Shown: piece after piece, positions 1 to 6,940 of the stretch
How the letters are laid out: each line of letters opens with the position of its first letter
Numbering within the stretch: position 1 is the first letter of the stretch
From: Komagataeibacter xylinus
GTDB taxonomy: Bacteria > Pseudomonadota > Alphaproteobacteria > Acetobacterales > Acetobacteraceae
Direction of reading: 5' to 3'
NCBI RefSeq assembly: GCF_009834365.1
Contig: NZ_CP041348.1
Coordinates: 2,889,001 to 2,953,000, forward strand
Length of the DNA stretch: 64,000 nucleotides
Translations under genes and position numbers: made by a program
The notes under the pieces: model-generated
Told to the model about the DNA's origin: nothing
The model's database searches: none
The model's input: only the letters and a program-made list of their open reading frames with translations

Positions 1-284
1 ACCTTCAGCCTTTGTCCTGCTGGAACGGCGCCGCATTGCAGGCGTGCTATGCGGGCCTCCCAGTCCGGGCGCTGGCGGAATGCGGCGATGCGTTTTTCCA
101 GTGCCAGGCGCATCCCTGTATTGCTGCAGCCGATCGCGGGATTGTGCTGGGTGTAGACGATCTCACCACGCCTGAAACCATCGCCTTCCGTGGCTGCCCC
201 GTAGCCGTTCCCCACGGGCGCTGCATATGCGCTGGCGGCAAGGATGACAGTGAGGGCGGAACAGAGCGCAGCAGACCTGACCAT
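1..284 (-). CDS. Small secreted protein, unknown function, C-terminus cut by window edge
   Basis: A minus-strand frame starts at ATG 284-282 and stays open to position 1 (94 residues visible). It begins with a clear Sec signal peptide: MVRS, a hydrophobic run rich in Ala/Leu, then an AYAAP-type cleavage site near residue 22. Two cysteines lie in the visible mature part. The start overlaps the stop of the upstream repressor gene as TAATG, so the two are probably translationally coupled and the protein would be made in the lysogen. No family is recognised; a lysogenic-conversion role is only a guess from its position. Confidence 0.6.
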   Translation of the reverse strand, partial: MVRSAALCSALTVILAASAYAAPVGNGYGAATEGDGFRRGEIVYTQHNPAIGCSNTGMRLALEKRIAAFRQRPDWEARIARLQCGAVPAGQRLK

Positions 285-955
285 TACTTCCAGTCCCATT
301 TCCCCACGACACGGCCGCCTATCGAGATATCCTCAAGCAGGCATTCATATGAGGCATAGCTGGGGTTGATGCTGCTGATCATGACGGCCGGCGGCGTGCG
401 CCCCAGCAAGACCTCGATGCGCTTGAGCACAAGGCCAAAGCCATCCCACAGCACATAGATTCCCGGCGGCGTCGGGCCGCGCTGGGAGATATCAACCAGA
501 ACCTTATCGCCCGCCATGTAGTCGGGCTGCATGCTGTCGCCCCTGATTTCCAGCAGGCGCAGATGGTCCGTATTCCTGATCAGACGCCCGAAAAAGCCAG
601 CCGGCAACACCCATTCCGTCAGCACGATATGGTCGCCGTTACCATCGAGAGGCGGCATGCCCCCACCACTGCCGGCCTGCGGGGTCGCCGCCAGTTCCGG
701 GATGATAATGGTGGGGCCATCCTGTGGCTCGACGCATCTGATTGGTGGAGAAGCATCCGAGGTATCAGCGAATAGCTCATCCATCGAGACGCCCAACACC
801 TCCAGCAGCCGCTGCGTCCGCGCGTGCGTGGGGTGCGTGCCGCGCTTCAGCCACTGATTTACCGCCTGTGACGATATATCCAGCTGCCGGGCCAGTTCCG
901 ACTGGTCGATGCCACGGGCTTCCATGAGTCGGGCAAGGTTCTGTGCGAAAGACAT
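284..955 (-). CDS. Prophage CI-like repressor (HTH plus S24/LexA-type peptidase)
   Basis: 223 residues. The N-terminal XRE-type helix-turn-helix spans about residues 4-55 (recognition helix near SSQAVNQWLK). The C-terminal S24 domain carries GDSMQPDYMAGDKVLVD with Ser141 and a later Lys178, the expected serine/lysine dyad; Ala94-Gly95 is a plausible autocleavage site. In this family the protein represses lytic promoters and self-cleaves after SOS induction. It is divergent from the Cro-like gene at 1037, the classic lysogeny-switch layout. Its C-terminus (GRVVGKW) closely matches that of the second S24 repressor at 37864-38835. Confidence 0.9.
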   Translation of the reverse strand: MSFAQNLARLMEARGIDQSELARQLDISSQAVNQWLKRGTHPTHARTQRLLEVLGVSMDELFADTSDASPPIRCVEPQDGPTIIIPELAATPQAGSGGGMPPLDGNGDHIVLTEWVLPAGFFGRLIRNTDHLRLLEIRGDSMQPDYMAGDKVLVDISQRGPTPPGIYVLWDGFGLVLKRIEVLLGRTPPAVMISSINPSYASYECLLEDISIGGRVVGKWDWK

Positions 956-1007
956 GCTTTAGTTTATCCCCCTTCCCGCTTTTAATCCCTACAAGAGTTG
1001 CTTGCAT

Positions 1008-1030
1008 TGAAAGTGAAAGTGTGGCTTTCA
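1008..1030. promoter_or_regulatory. Candidate operator in the divergent repressor/Cro region
   Basis: TGAAAG occurs twice in tandem (1008-1013, 1014-1019). The second copy forms an inverted repeat with CTTTCA at 1025-1030 (TGAAAG, 5 bp, CTTTCA). It lies between the divergent repressor and Cro-like starts, where a phage operator is expected. Binding is inferred. Confidence 0.5.
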
Positions 1031-1036
1031 TTCGGC

Positions 1037-1264
1037 ATGGAAAACAGCAGTCTCCCTGAAATCATCAAGCGCGCCGGCGGCCGTCGGGCCATTGCCCGCG
1101 CGCTGGGCATGACCGAACAGGCTGTCGGTCAGTGGAAGCAGGTTCCGCCGCGCTGGGTGGTGGATGTTGCTGCAATGGCCGGGATGTCGCCTACGGAAAT
1201 CCGGCCCGATGTCTTTCGCGATCCTCTTCCTCAAGTAATGCAATCGATTGGAATAACAGCATGA
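1037..1264 (+). CDS. YdaS/Cro-like DNA-binding protein
   Basis: 75 residues from ATG 1037; an upstream in-frame start would include the operator-like repeat, so the shorter form was chosen. The core GGRRAIARALGMTEQAVGQW followed by VPPRW and PTEIRPDVF is typical of the YdaS_antitoxin/Cro-like family of lambdoid phages, a helix-turn-helix that opposes CI. It is divergent from the repressor and overlaps the next gene by ATGA (1261-1264). A second YdaS-like domain occurs at 5724-6350. Confidence 0.75.
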   Translation: MENSSLPEIIKRAGGRRAIARALGMTEQAVGQWKQVPPRWVVDVAAMAGMSPTEIRPDVFRDPLPQVMQSIGITA

Positions 1265-1557
1265 ATGAAAACCAATACTGTGATGGGCATGCTATGGCGC
1301 CGAACGTTTCCACACAGGAAAGCATTCGCAATGCTGAAGCCCAGATCGCAAAAGGCCGAGCCGATCTGGAGCGGGCAAAAGTCAAGGAACTCAATGAGAA
1401 ACTGCAGGAGGTCCAGATTCTCCGTCGTGCCATTGGCTGTCCGGCTACCGTCTACGTATTGAATGGGGACGGCGTTGCTTTGGTTGAGGTCGATAAGGGT
1501 GCCGCCATCTGCACCTTTGAGCAGACAGCTCTCATGCTGCGCCGCGAAAACGGCTGA
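1261..1557 (+). CDS. Hypothetical early phage protein with coiled coil
   Basis: 98 residues; the ATG overlaps the stop of the Cro-like gene (ATGA), indicating coupling. Residues about 18-55 are rich in Ala, Lys, Glu and Leu in heptad-like spacing (AQIAKGRADLERAKVKELNE), suggesting a coiled coil, followed by a small compact C-terminal region. No family is recognised. Position immediately after Cro suggests an early lytic function or a regulator partner. Confidence 0.6.
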   Translation: MNENQYCDGHAMAPNVSTQESIRNAEAQIAKGRADLERAKVKELNEKLQEVQILRRAIGCPATVYVLNGDGVALVEVDKGAAICTFEQTALMLRRENG

Positions 1558-1721
1558 CCATGAACTGCGGCGCGCCTTGTATTGGTAAAATGACGCCGGA
1601 TGCGCGAACGGTCTCCCCAGTCCGTTGCGCACCCTTGGGCGTGTCGTGTGCTGTCTCCCTCCCTGTCCAGTTCTCCGTCACCAACATTGTGGAGACTGAC
1701 AGAGAGGACACCCAAGATGTT

Positions 1722-1755
1722 GGGTATTTCACCCACGCGCGCGGGTATTTCACCC
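1722..1755. promoter_or_regulatory. Two GGGTATTTCACCC sites 21 bp apart
   Basis: GGGTATTTCACCC occurs at 1722-1734 and 1743-1755. Each copy has short inverted arms (GGGT/ACCC) and the 21-bp spacing puts both on the same DNA face. They lie in the 222-bp stretch before the HTH gene whose best ribosome site is at 1766. They could be operator sites, or, if the HTH gene starts at 1717, a repeated coding segment (GISP repeated). Confidence 0.4.
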
Positions 1756-1779
1756 AAGGCCAGCATGGAGGCAGGCGGC

Positions 1780-2067
1780 ATGTCCGGTAGCACCATGACC
1801 GAGCAGTTCCAGAACACCGTGTGCGGCGAGATTGAAAGCCGCCGTGGCCATGGCCTGAAAGCGGCCTTTGTCGAGGTCGCGCGCCTGTTCGGCCTGACCG
1901 AGCGACGCGTGCGCGCCTGTTGGCACCACGAAATCCGCCGCGTGTCGGTGGATGAATGGGAGGTCGTTCGCGCCCGGCACCGCCAGTTGCTCCAGCAGCG
2001 GCATGACCGCCTGGCCCACGAACTGGAGCTGATCGCCGCCGCCATGGATGACGGGGGCCTGCCATGA
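1780..2067 (+). CDS. Small helix-turn-helix phage protein
   Basis: 95 residues from ATG 1780, preceded by GGAGG 8 nt upstream; ATG 1717 (116 residues) also has a fair site and is an alternative. The middle reads AFVEVARLFGLTERRVRACW, a MerR/excisionase-like HTH, followed by a helical segment rich in Arg, Leu and Gln. Probably a DNA-binding early regulator or replication accessory factor; no precise family is recognised. It overlaps the following gene by 4 nt (ATGA). Confidence 0.6.
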   Translation: MSGSTMTEQFQNTVCGEIESRRGHGLKAAFVEVARLFGLTERRVRACWHHEIRRVSVDEWEVVRARHRQLLQQRHDRLAHELELIAAAMDDGGLP

Positions 2068-2276
2068 ATGATGTGTGCATCATCATCATCGAACTCGGGC
2101 AGTTCGGGCAGTTCATGTGCGTCACGGTCTATGACCGGCTGCGCCATGTCTTCCGCACGCTGCGCATCCGCATCATGGAGGCGCGCATCGAGCGCACCAA
2201 CCGGCACATGAAGCGCGTGCTGGCACGCCAGATCAAGCGCCGCGACCGCGTGCAGAAATGGATCAGCGAGCTGTGA
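2064..2276 (+). CDS. Hypothetical small basic protein
   Basis: 70 residues. The short hydrophobic N-terminal segment (CIIIIELGQFGQFMCVTV) is followed by a strongly basic helical tail rich in Arg and Lys. Overlaps both neighbours by a few bases in a tightly packed early operon, which supports it being translated. No function can be assigned; a nucleic-acid-associated role is suggested only by charge. Confidence 0.5.
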   Translation: MNDVCIIIIELGQFGQFMCVTVYDRLRHVFRTLRIRIMEARIERTNRHMKRVLARQIKRRDRVQKWISEL

Positions 2277-3304
2277 GCGGCGCCAGCAACCTGCCCGATG
2301 CACGCGAGGTTTCGCGCATGCTCGCCCATAACATGCACGCCCTAGTGCAGACGCTGCTACCCGGTGGCACGCGGCAGGGTGCGGAATGGGTGTGTGGATC
2401 GGTTGCCGGCGAGGCCGGCCGCTCCATGGCCGTGCATCTGCATGGCGACCGGGCTGGCAAGTGGGGTGATTTCTCCACGGGCGAGACCGGTGATGCGCTC
2501 GATCTCGTGGCCGCGGTCATGACCCGTGGTGACCTGAAGGAGGCATATCGCTGGGCCGTCAACCATCTCGGCCTGCACGACATGGGCCGCGTGGCCGAGC
2601 ACCGCCGCCAGATCGAGCGCAAGGCCGAGGCCACGCCTGATGAAAGCGATGAGAAGCGCCGCAAGCAGGCCCGCGCCATGTGGCTGGGTGCGCAGCACGA
2701 CCTTATCAGCACGCCGGTTGATTTCTATCTGGCCGCGCGTGGCATCCGGCTGGCCGATCTGCCATCCGTGCCGCGTGCCCTGCGCTTCGCGCCCGAGCAT
2801 TACTGCCATGAGATCAGGGGCAAGCTGCCTGCCATGCTGGCGGCCATAACCGACGGAACCGGCGCGCACATCGCAACCCACCAGACCTGGCTGGCGCAGG
2901 ATGATGCCGGGGTCTGGCGCAAAGCGCGGCTTGAGGCCGCCAAGAAAATCCGGGGCGCGTTCCTGGGCGGATCGATCCGCCTCCAGCGCGGCGCCTCGGG
3001 CAAGTCACTCAAGGATTCACCGGCTGGCGAGATGGCCGCAATCGGGGAAGGCATCGAGACATGCCTGTCCGTCGCCCTCGCCTGCCCGGAGATGCGTGTG
3101 CTGGCAGCCGCCAGCCTCGGGAACATGGCCAGCGTGCAGCTGCCGGAGCAGATCCGCAGCGTGATCCTGCTGGCCGATAACGACGATAACGCCCAGGCGC
3201 AGCGTGGCCTGCGCCGGGCCATCGACACCCATCTGGCAGCAGGCCGCGAGGTTCGCGTCGCCCGCTCGCCAAAAGGCAAGGATTTCAATGATGCCATCAC
3301 CTGA
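2258..3304 (+). CDS. Phage primase-like protein with Toprim domain
   Basis: 348 residues from ATG 2258; GTG 2273 overlapping the previous stop is an equally plausible start. The N-terminal part carries GDRAGKWGDFSTGETGDALD, typical of phage/plasmid Toprim primases (DUF7146-like). The C-terminal Toprim core shows IGEGIETCLS (the catalytic Glu) and VILLADNDDN (the DxD). It ends with KGKDFNDAI, also typical. The product would synthesise primers for phage replication together with the ATPase encoded next, which it overlaps. Confidence 0.8.
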   Translation: MDQRAVSGASNLPDAREVSRMLAHNMHALVQTLLPGGTRQGAEWVCGSVAGEAGRSMAVHLHGDRAGKWGDFSTGETGDALDLVAAVMTRGDLKEAYRWAVNHLGLHDMGRVAEHRRQIERKAEATPDESDEKRRKQARAMWLGAQHDLISTPVDFYLAARGIRLADLPSVPRALRFAPEHYCHEIRGKLPAMLAAITDGTGAHIATHQTWLAQDDAGVWRKARLEAAKKIRGAFLGGSIRLQRGASGKSLKDSPAGEMAAIGEGIETCLSVALACPEMRVLAAASLGNMASVQLPEQIRSVILLADNDDNAQAQRGLRRAIDTHLAAGREVRVARSPKGKDFNDAIT

Positions 3305-5144
3305 CGCCTTGCAGGATGTCCGCGCCGCCGTGCTCTCGGCCGACCGGCAGTTTCAGGTCATTGACGGCGGCAAGCGCGGCGGCGGCGGACCGCCCGAAGG
3401 CGATGCCGAGAACGCCAGCTGCCCCGTCACCGCCATCGGCCATCTTGACGGCACCTATTACCTGCTCGACAGCGTGGGCCAGCTGCGCGCGCTCTCTGCC
3501 CGCCAGATCGGCAACCGGCATGACCTGGTCGGCCTGTTCGGCGGCAATGATGACTGGCTGCGCGCCCATTACCCCAAAAAGGCCCAGTGCAAGATCAAGG
3601 GGCCGGATGGTCAGGACACGACGGAAGAGCGGATCGTGGATTTCCGCATCAACTCGGTCGCGGCCTTCCTCCAGTCCGAATGCACGGCGGCAGGCCTGTT
3701 TGGCGATCATATCCTGATCCGTCGCCCCGGCATCTGGGCCGAGCGTGATGGCATGCCGGTGGTGCATTGTGGTGATCAGGTGCTGATCGGTGACCGGCTT
3801 GAGCCCGCTGGCACGCGCACGGGCAATCAGATCTGGGCGGCAGCGCCACCAGCTGCCCGCCCTGGCGTACCGTGTGGGCCAGATATCGGGCGCGCGCTGC
3901 AGTACCAGCTGCAGGAACTGTGGAACTATCGGTGCGATGGCGGCGCCATCATGGCCATGGGGCTGCTGGGCTGTGCCTATTACGGCGCTGCCATTCCGTG
4001 GCGCCCTGCCGGATTCCTGATCGGTGGCGCAGGCTCGGGCAAGTCATCGCTGCTGACCGTGCTGCGCGCGGCATCGCCCATGAACTTCTACACCAATGAC
4101 ACATCCAAGGCCGGCCTGGAGCAGTCGCTCGATGGCCGCGCCATGCCATCCTTCATTGATGAGGCATCCGACCGCGAGGACCAGCGCGGCGCCCGTGCCC
4201 TGCTCGATCTCGTGCTCTCGGCGTCGGGCGGTGAAGGAACGCGCGGCAGCCGTGGTGGCGTGGATGGCAAGGCCCGCAAGATCGAGGTGGCCGGCAGCAT
4301 CATCATGGCCTCGATCTCGCCACCGGACATGAAGGCGCAGCATCTCGGAAGATTCACCATTATTGACCTTGAGCGCCCTGATGAAGGCTCCGACTACAGC
4401 ACCGAGCACAAGGAACTCAAGGAATGGGCGCAGCAAAATGGCCCGGCGCTCTGGGGCCGTGCGCTGGCAGGATGGACCCGCTACCGCGATGGCCTTGCCA
4501 TCTTCCGGCGCGCACTGGCGGCCATCGGCTGCGCCCCGCGCGAGATGGATCAGCTTGGCGCGCTGCTGGCAGGCTGGTTCATCCTCACATCCGATGGCCT
4601 GCCGACCGAGCAGCAGGCAGCCGCCGGCGTCGAGGCCGTGCGCGACTTCATCCGCGACCGCGAGGACGTGGTGGCGCAGGACGCGCCCATGCAGATGGTC
4701 AGCCACCTGCTGTCCACTACCGTCCAGCTCCAGCGCTCGACCGAGCGCAAGAGCATCGGCGAACTGATCGAGCGCATCCTGACCAAAAAGCTCGCGGTCG
4801 AGGCCGATGGCCCCGACTTCACGCGCGGCGTTGCAGCCGAGGTGCTGTCACAGCACGGCATCCGCGTCATCCGCGCCGATGAGCCAAAGGACAAGCGCGG
4901 GCGTGACGCGCCGCGCCTCGCGCTCGGGAACGGCATCTGGTTTGCCCCCAACAATTCCATGCTCAAGGAACTGTTCAATGGCACGCCATTCGAGGGCAAT
5001 CGCTGGGTTTACGAGGTCATGCGGCTGGAAAGCGCCAGGCGCAATGCCAAGGCCATGCGTGTCGGCCAGACACCGCCGGCAAAATGTATCTGGGTCTCGG
5101 CAGAAGAGCTTGGCTTTGAGGGAGATGATGGTAATGATGACTGA
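3288..5144 (+). CDS. Phage replication P-loop ATPase (probable helicase, DUF927-like)
   Basis: 618 residues from ATG 3288 (ATG 3291 also possible), overlapping the primase gene by 17 nt. Walker A is GGAGSGKSS (about residues 246-254) and a Walker B-like FIDEAS lies at about 289-294, followed by ASISPP, a possible sensor segment. The arrangement of a Toprim primase followed by a large P-loop protein is usual in phages and integrative plasmids, where the second protein acts as replicative helicase. The assignment to DUF927-type helicases is by resemblance, not by search. An iteron-like array follows directly. Confidence 0.72.
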   Translation: MMPSPDALQDVRAAVLSADRQFQVIDGGKRGGGGPPEGDAENASCPVTAIGHLDGTYYLLDSVGQLRALSARQIGNRHDLVGLFGGNDDWLRAHYPKKAQCKIKGPDGQDTTEERIVDFRINSVAAFLQSECTAAGLFGDHILIRRPGIWAERDGMPVVHCGDQVLIGDRLEPAGTRTGNQIWAAAPPAARPGVPCGPDIGRALQYQLQELWNYRCDGGAIMAMGLLGCAYYGAAIPWRPAGFLIGGAGSGKSSLLTVLRAASPMNFYTNDTSKAGLEQSLDGRAMPSFIDEASDREDQRGARALLDLVLSASGGEGTRGSRGGVDGKARKIEVAGSIIMASISPPDMKAQHLGRFTIIDLERPDEGSDYSTEHKELKEWAQQNGPALWGRALAGWTRYRDGLAIFRRALAAIGCAPREMDQLGALLAGWFILTSDGLPTEQQAAAGVEAVRDFIRDREDVVAQDAPMQMVSHLLSTTVQLQRSTERKSIGELIERILTKKLAVEADGPDFTRGVAAEVLSQHGIRVIRADEPKDKRGRDAPRLALGNGIWFAPNNSMLKELFNGTPFEGNRWVYEVMRLESARRNAKAMRVGQTPPAKCIWVSAEELGFEGDDGNDD

Positions 5145-5169
5145 CAACGCGCGCCCATTACTGGTTCAC

Positions 5170-5392
5170 GTAACCAGTCGTAACCGGGATGTAACCGGAA
5201 AATGCAGCAATAACAGCGTTGTAACCATGTAACCGCTGTAACCGCGTTTTTCCCTTGTATAGGCGTATGGGGAACCCTGCGCCTCTTTGCACCCAAAATA
5301 TCGGTTACACTGGTTACATAGTTACATATCCTTATAATATACTGATATATAAGGATTAATGATGTAACCGGGCTTGTAACCTCCATGTAACC
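5170..5392. other. Candidate phage replication origin: GTAACC iterons plus AT-rich segment
   Basis: The hexamer GTAACC occurs at 5170, 5180, 5191, 5221, 5229, 5238, 5364, 5376 and 5387, and its complement GGTTAC at 5303 and 5312, so 11 exact copies lie in about 220 bp. Between the clusters is an AT-rich stretch (about 5318-5362) with a 7-bp inverted repeat CCTTATA/TATAAGG. No gene occupies the region. Direct repeats flanking an AT-rich block beside primase and helicase genes are what an iteron origin looks like. Confidence 0.62.
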
Positions 5393-5421
5393 GGCAGTTT
5401 GCCGTCACAGTCGAGGCCAGC

Positions 5422-5724
5422 ATGTCCCCAGTCTCCACATTCCGCCCGCATGGTAACCTGCAGGCATCACATGACCGCCAGCGCGGGTCTGCCGCATCGC
5501 GTGGCTATGGCCGCCGCTGGCAGCGCGTGCGTACCCAGTTCCTGCTGGAGCACCCAGTCTGCCAGTGTGACGACCCGGAGTGTCAGCGCCCTGCCACTGA
5601 GGTCGACCACATCCAGCCGCATCGTGGCGATTACGACCTGTTCTGGGATGAGGCCAACTGGCAGGCCCTGACCAAGGAATGCCACTCCCGCAAGACGCGC
5701 CGTGAAGGCGGCCGCACCTACTGA
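5422..5724 (+). CDS. HNH endonuclease
   Basis: 100 residues. The HNH core is visible: EVDHIQPHRGD, then DEANWQALTKECHSRKT, with a CxxxxC pair upstream (CQCDDPEC) that could hold structural zinc. In HK97-like phages a small HNH protein next to the terminase stimulates genome packaging by TerL; its place just before TerS fits. It overlaps the next gene as TGATG. Confidence 0.88.
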   Translation: MSPVSTFRPHGNLQASHDRQRGSAASRGYGRRWQRVRTQFLLEHPVCQCDDPECQRPATEVDHIQPHRGDYDLFWDEANWQALTKECHSRKTRREGGRTY

Positions 5725-6350
5725 TGGCGGCGGCGATGCACCTGCTGCCCCAGCGTGGCCCACTGGCGTTCTGGCGGCGTCCCTGTGGCGTGCGCCTGTT
5801 CCGTCGCTGGGGTGACTGCTCGCGCATCGCCGCTGCCTGCAACGTCACGCCGCAGGCGGTCAGCCAGTGGAAGCTCGTGCCCGCGCACCACGTCGCAACC
5901 GTCGCCCGCCTGCTCGGTGTGACGCCTGACCGCATCCGCCCCGATCTCGCACAGAGGAAGCTCATGACCGCCACCAGCATGGACCCACGCGACGCCGCTG
6001 CCGCCCAGGCGCAGCGCGATGAACGCCTCGACCGCATGACGGCGGATCTGGAAGCGGCCCGTATCGCTGCCCAGCAGGCGACCGTCCGCGCCCAGTCCGC
6101 GCTCACGCGCATGGAAGAAGCGCGCCTCGCGTATGAGCAGGCCCGCAGCGAGCAGCGTGCGCGGCGCTCGGCCATCACCCGTCTGCACCGCCAGATGCGC
6201 GAGGCCGGCCTGCCCATCCCCGACCTCGACGCCGATACCACCCCGCCGCGACCATCCAGCGCCGCGTCAGGGGTAGGGGGGGTCAAAACTACAGGGGTCA
6301 AAGCCGTAGACCGCACCCCCTCAAAACTCTCACCGCCGCGAAATTCCTGA
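5724..6350 (+). CDS. YdaS-like HTH protein with coiled-coil extension
   Basis: 208 residues. Residues about 25-75 (CSRIAAACNVTPQAVSQWKL followed by VTPDRIRPDL) form a YdaS/Cro-like HTH closely resembling the protein at 1037-1264. A long Ala/Gln/Arg-rich helical region (about 85-160) follows, then a low-complexity Pro/Ser tail. Sitting between HNH and TerS, it could be a late regulator or a DNA-binding packaging accessory. The end of the gene is repetitive (GTAGGGGGGGTCAAAA-like) and the exact C-terminus deserves checking for a frameshift. Confidence 0.6.
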   Translation: MAAAMHLLPQRGPLAFWRRPCGVRLFRRWGDCSRIAAACNVTPQAVSQWKLVPAHHVATVARLLGVTPDRIRPDLAQRKLMTATSMDPRDAAAAQAQRDERLDRMTADLEAARIAAQQATVRAQSALTRMEEARLAYEQARSEQRARRSAITRLHRQMREAGLPIPDLDADTTPPRPSSAASGVGGVKTTGVKAVDRTPSKLSPPRNS

Positions 6351-6370
6351 ACTTTTTTTTGGAGACAGCC

Positions 6371-6940
6371 ATGATCCGGGGACGCAAACCCACACCGGAC
6401 ACGATCAATGAAGCGCGGGGAAATCCCGGCAAGCGTGCCCGGAAAACCATTAGTCTTGAGGCTCTGCCGGTTGCTGGCATTGATGCGCCCAAGCACATGC
6501 GCGCAAAAGGTCGCAAGTACTGGATCGAGGTCGCAGGATGGCTGGCCGAGAGTCGCATTGTGCGCGTGTCGGATCGCAACGCGCTGGCGCGGTATTGCGA
6601 GACGCTGGCCGATTACGTGAAGGTCACCGCCGCACTGGACAAGCAGGGGCACGTCTACACCACCGAAAGCAACCACGGGACCATGCAGCGGATCTCGCCA
6701 TGGTTCATGGTGCAGGAGCGTCTGACCAAGCGGCTGCAGGATCTGGAAGACCGCTTTGGGCTCGCGCCTGCCTCGCGCCAGCAGATCCTCGCCCGCATGG
6801 CTGCCGGCACACAGACCTCCCTGCCGCTGGGAGGGGCGCAAAACAATCAGGACCAGAACGCGGGCACGGGGGCGCAGGATGCGCCAGTCATGTCCAATGA
6901 CCCGCTCGACTTCTTCAATACCCAGTCCACGCGGCACTGA
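6371..6940 (+). CDS. Terminase small subunit, P27 family
   Basis: 189 residues from ATG 6371, preceded by GGAG at 6 nt; an in-frame TTG at 6359 is less likely. The N-terminal RGRKPTP and GNPGKR, and the central RYCETLADYVKVTAALDKQG and RLQDLEDRFGLAPASRQ, are signatures of the P27/HK97 small terminase family, which recognises the packaging site and recruits TerL. The stop overlaps the TerL start (6940). Confidence 0.9.
   Translation: MIRGRKPTPDTINEARGNPGKRARKTISLEALPVAGIDAPKHMRAKGRKYWIEVAGWLAESRIVRVSDRNALARYCETLADYVKVTAALDKQGHVYTTESNHGTMQRISPWFMVQERLTKRLQDLEDRFGLAPASRQQILARMAAGTQTSLPLGGAQNNQDQNAGTGAQDAPVMSNDPLDFFNTQSTRH

Noticed and set aside
12..359. 115-codon plus-strand frame at the left edge
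   Set aside because: Opposite to a minus-strand frame with a good signal peptide coupled to the repressor stop; the plus frame also overlaps the repressor C-terminus.
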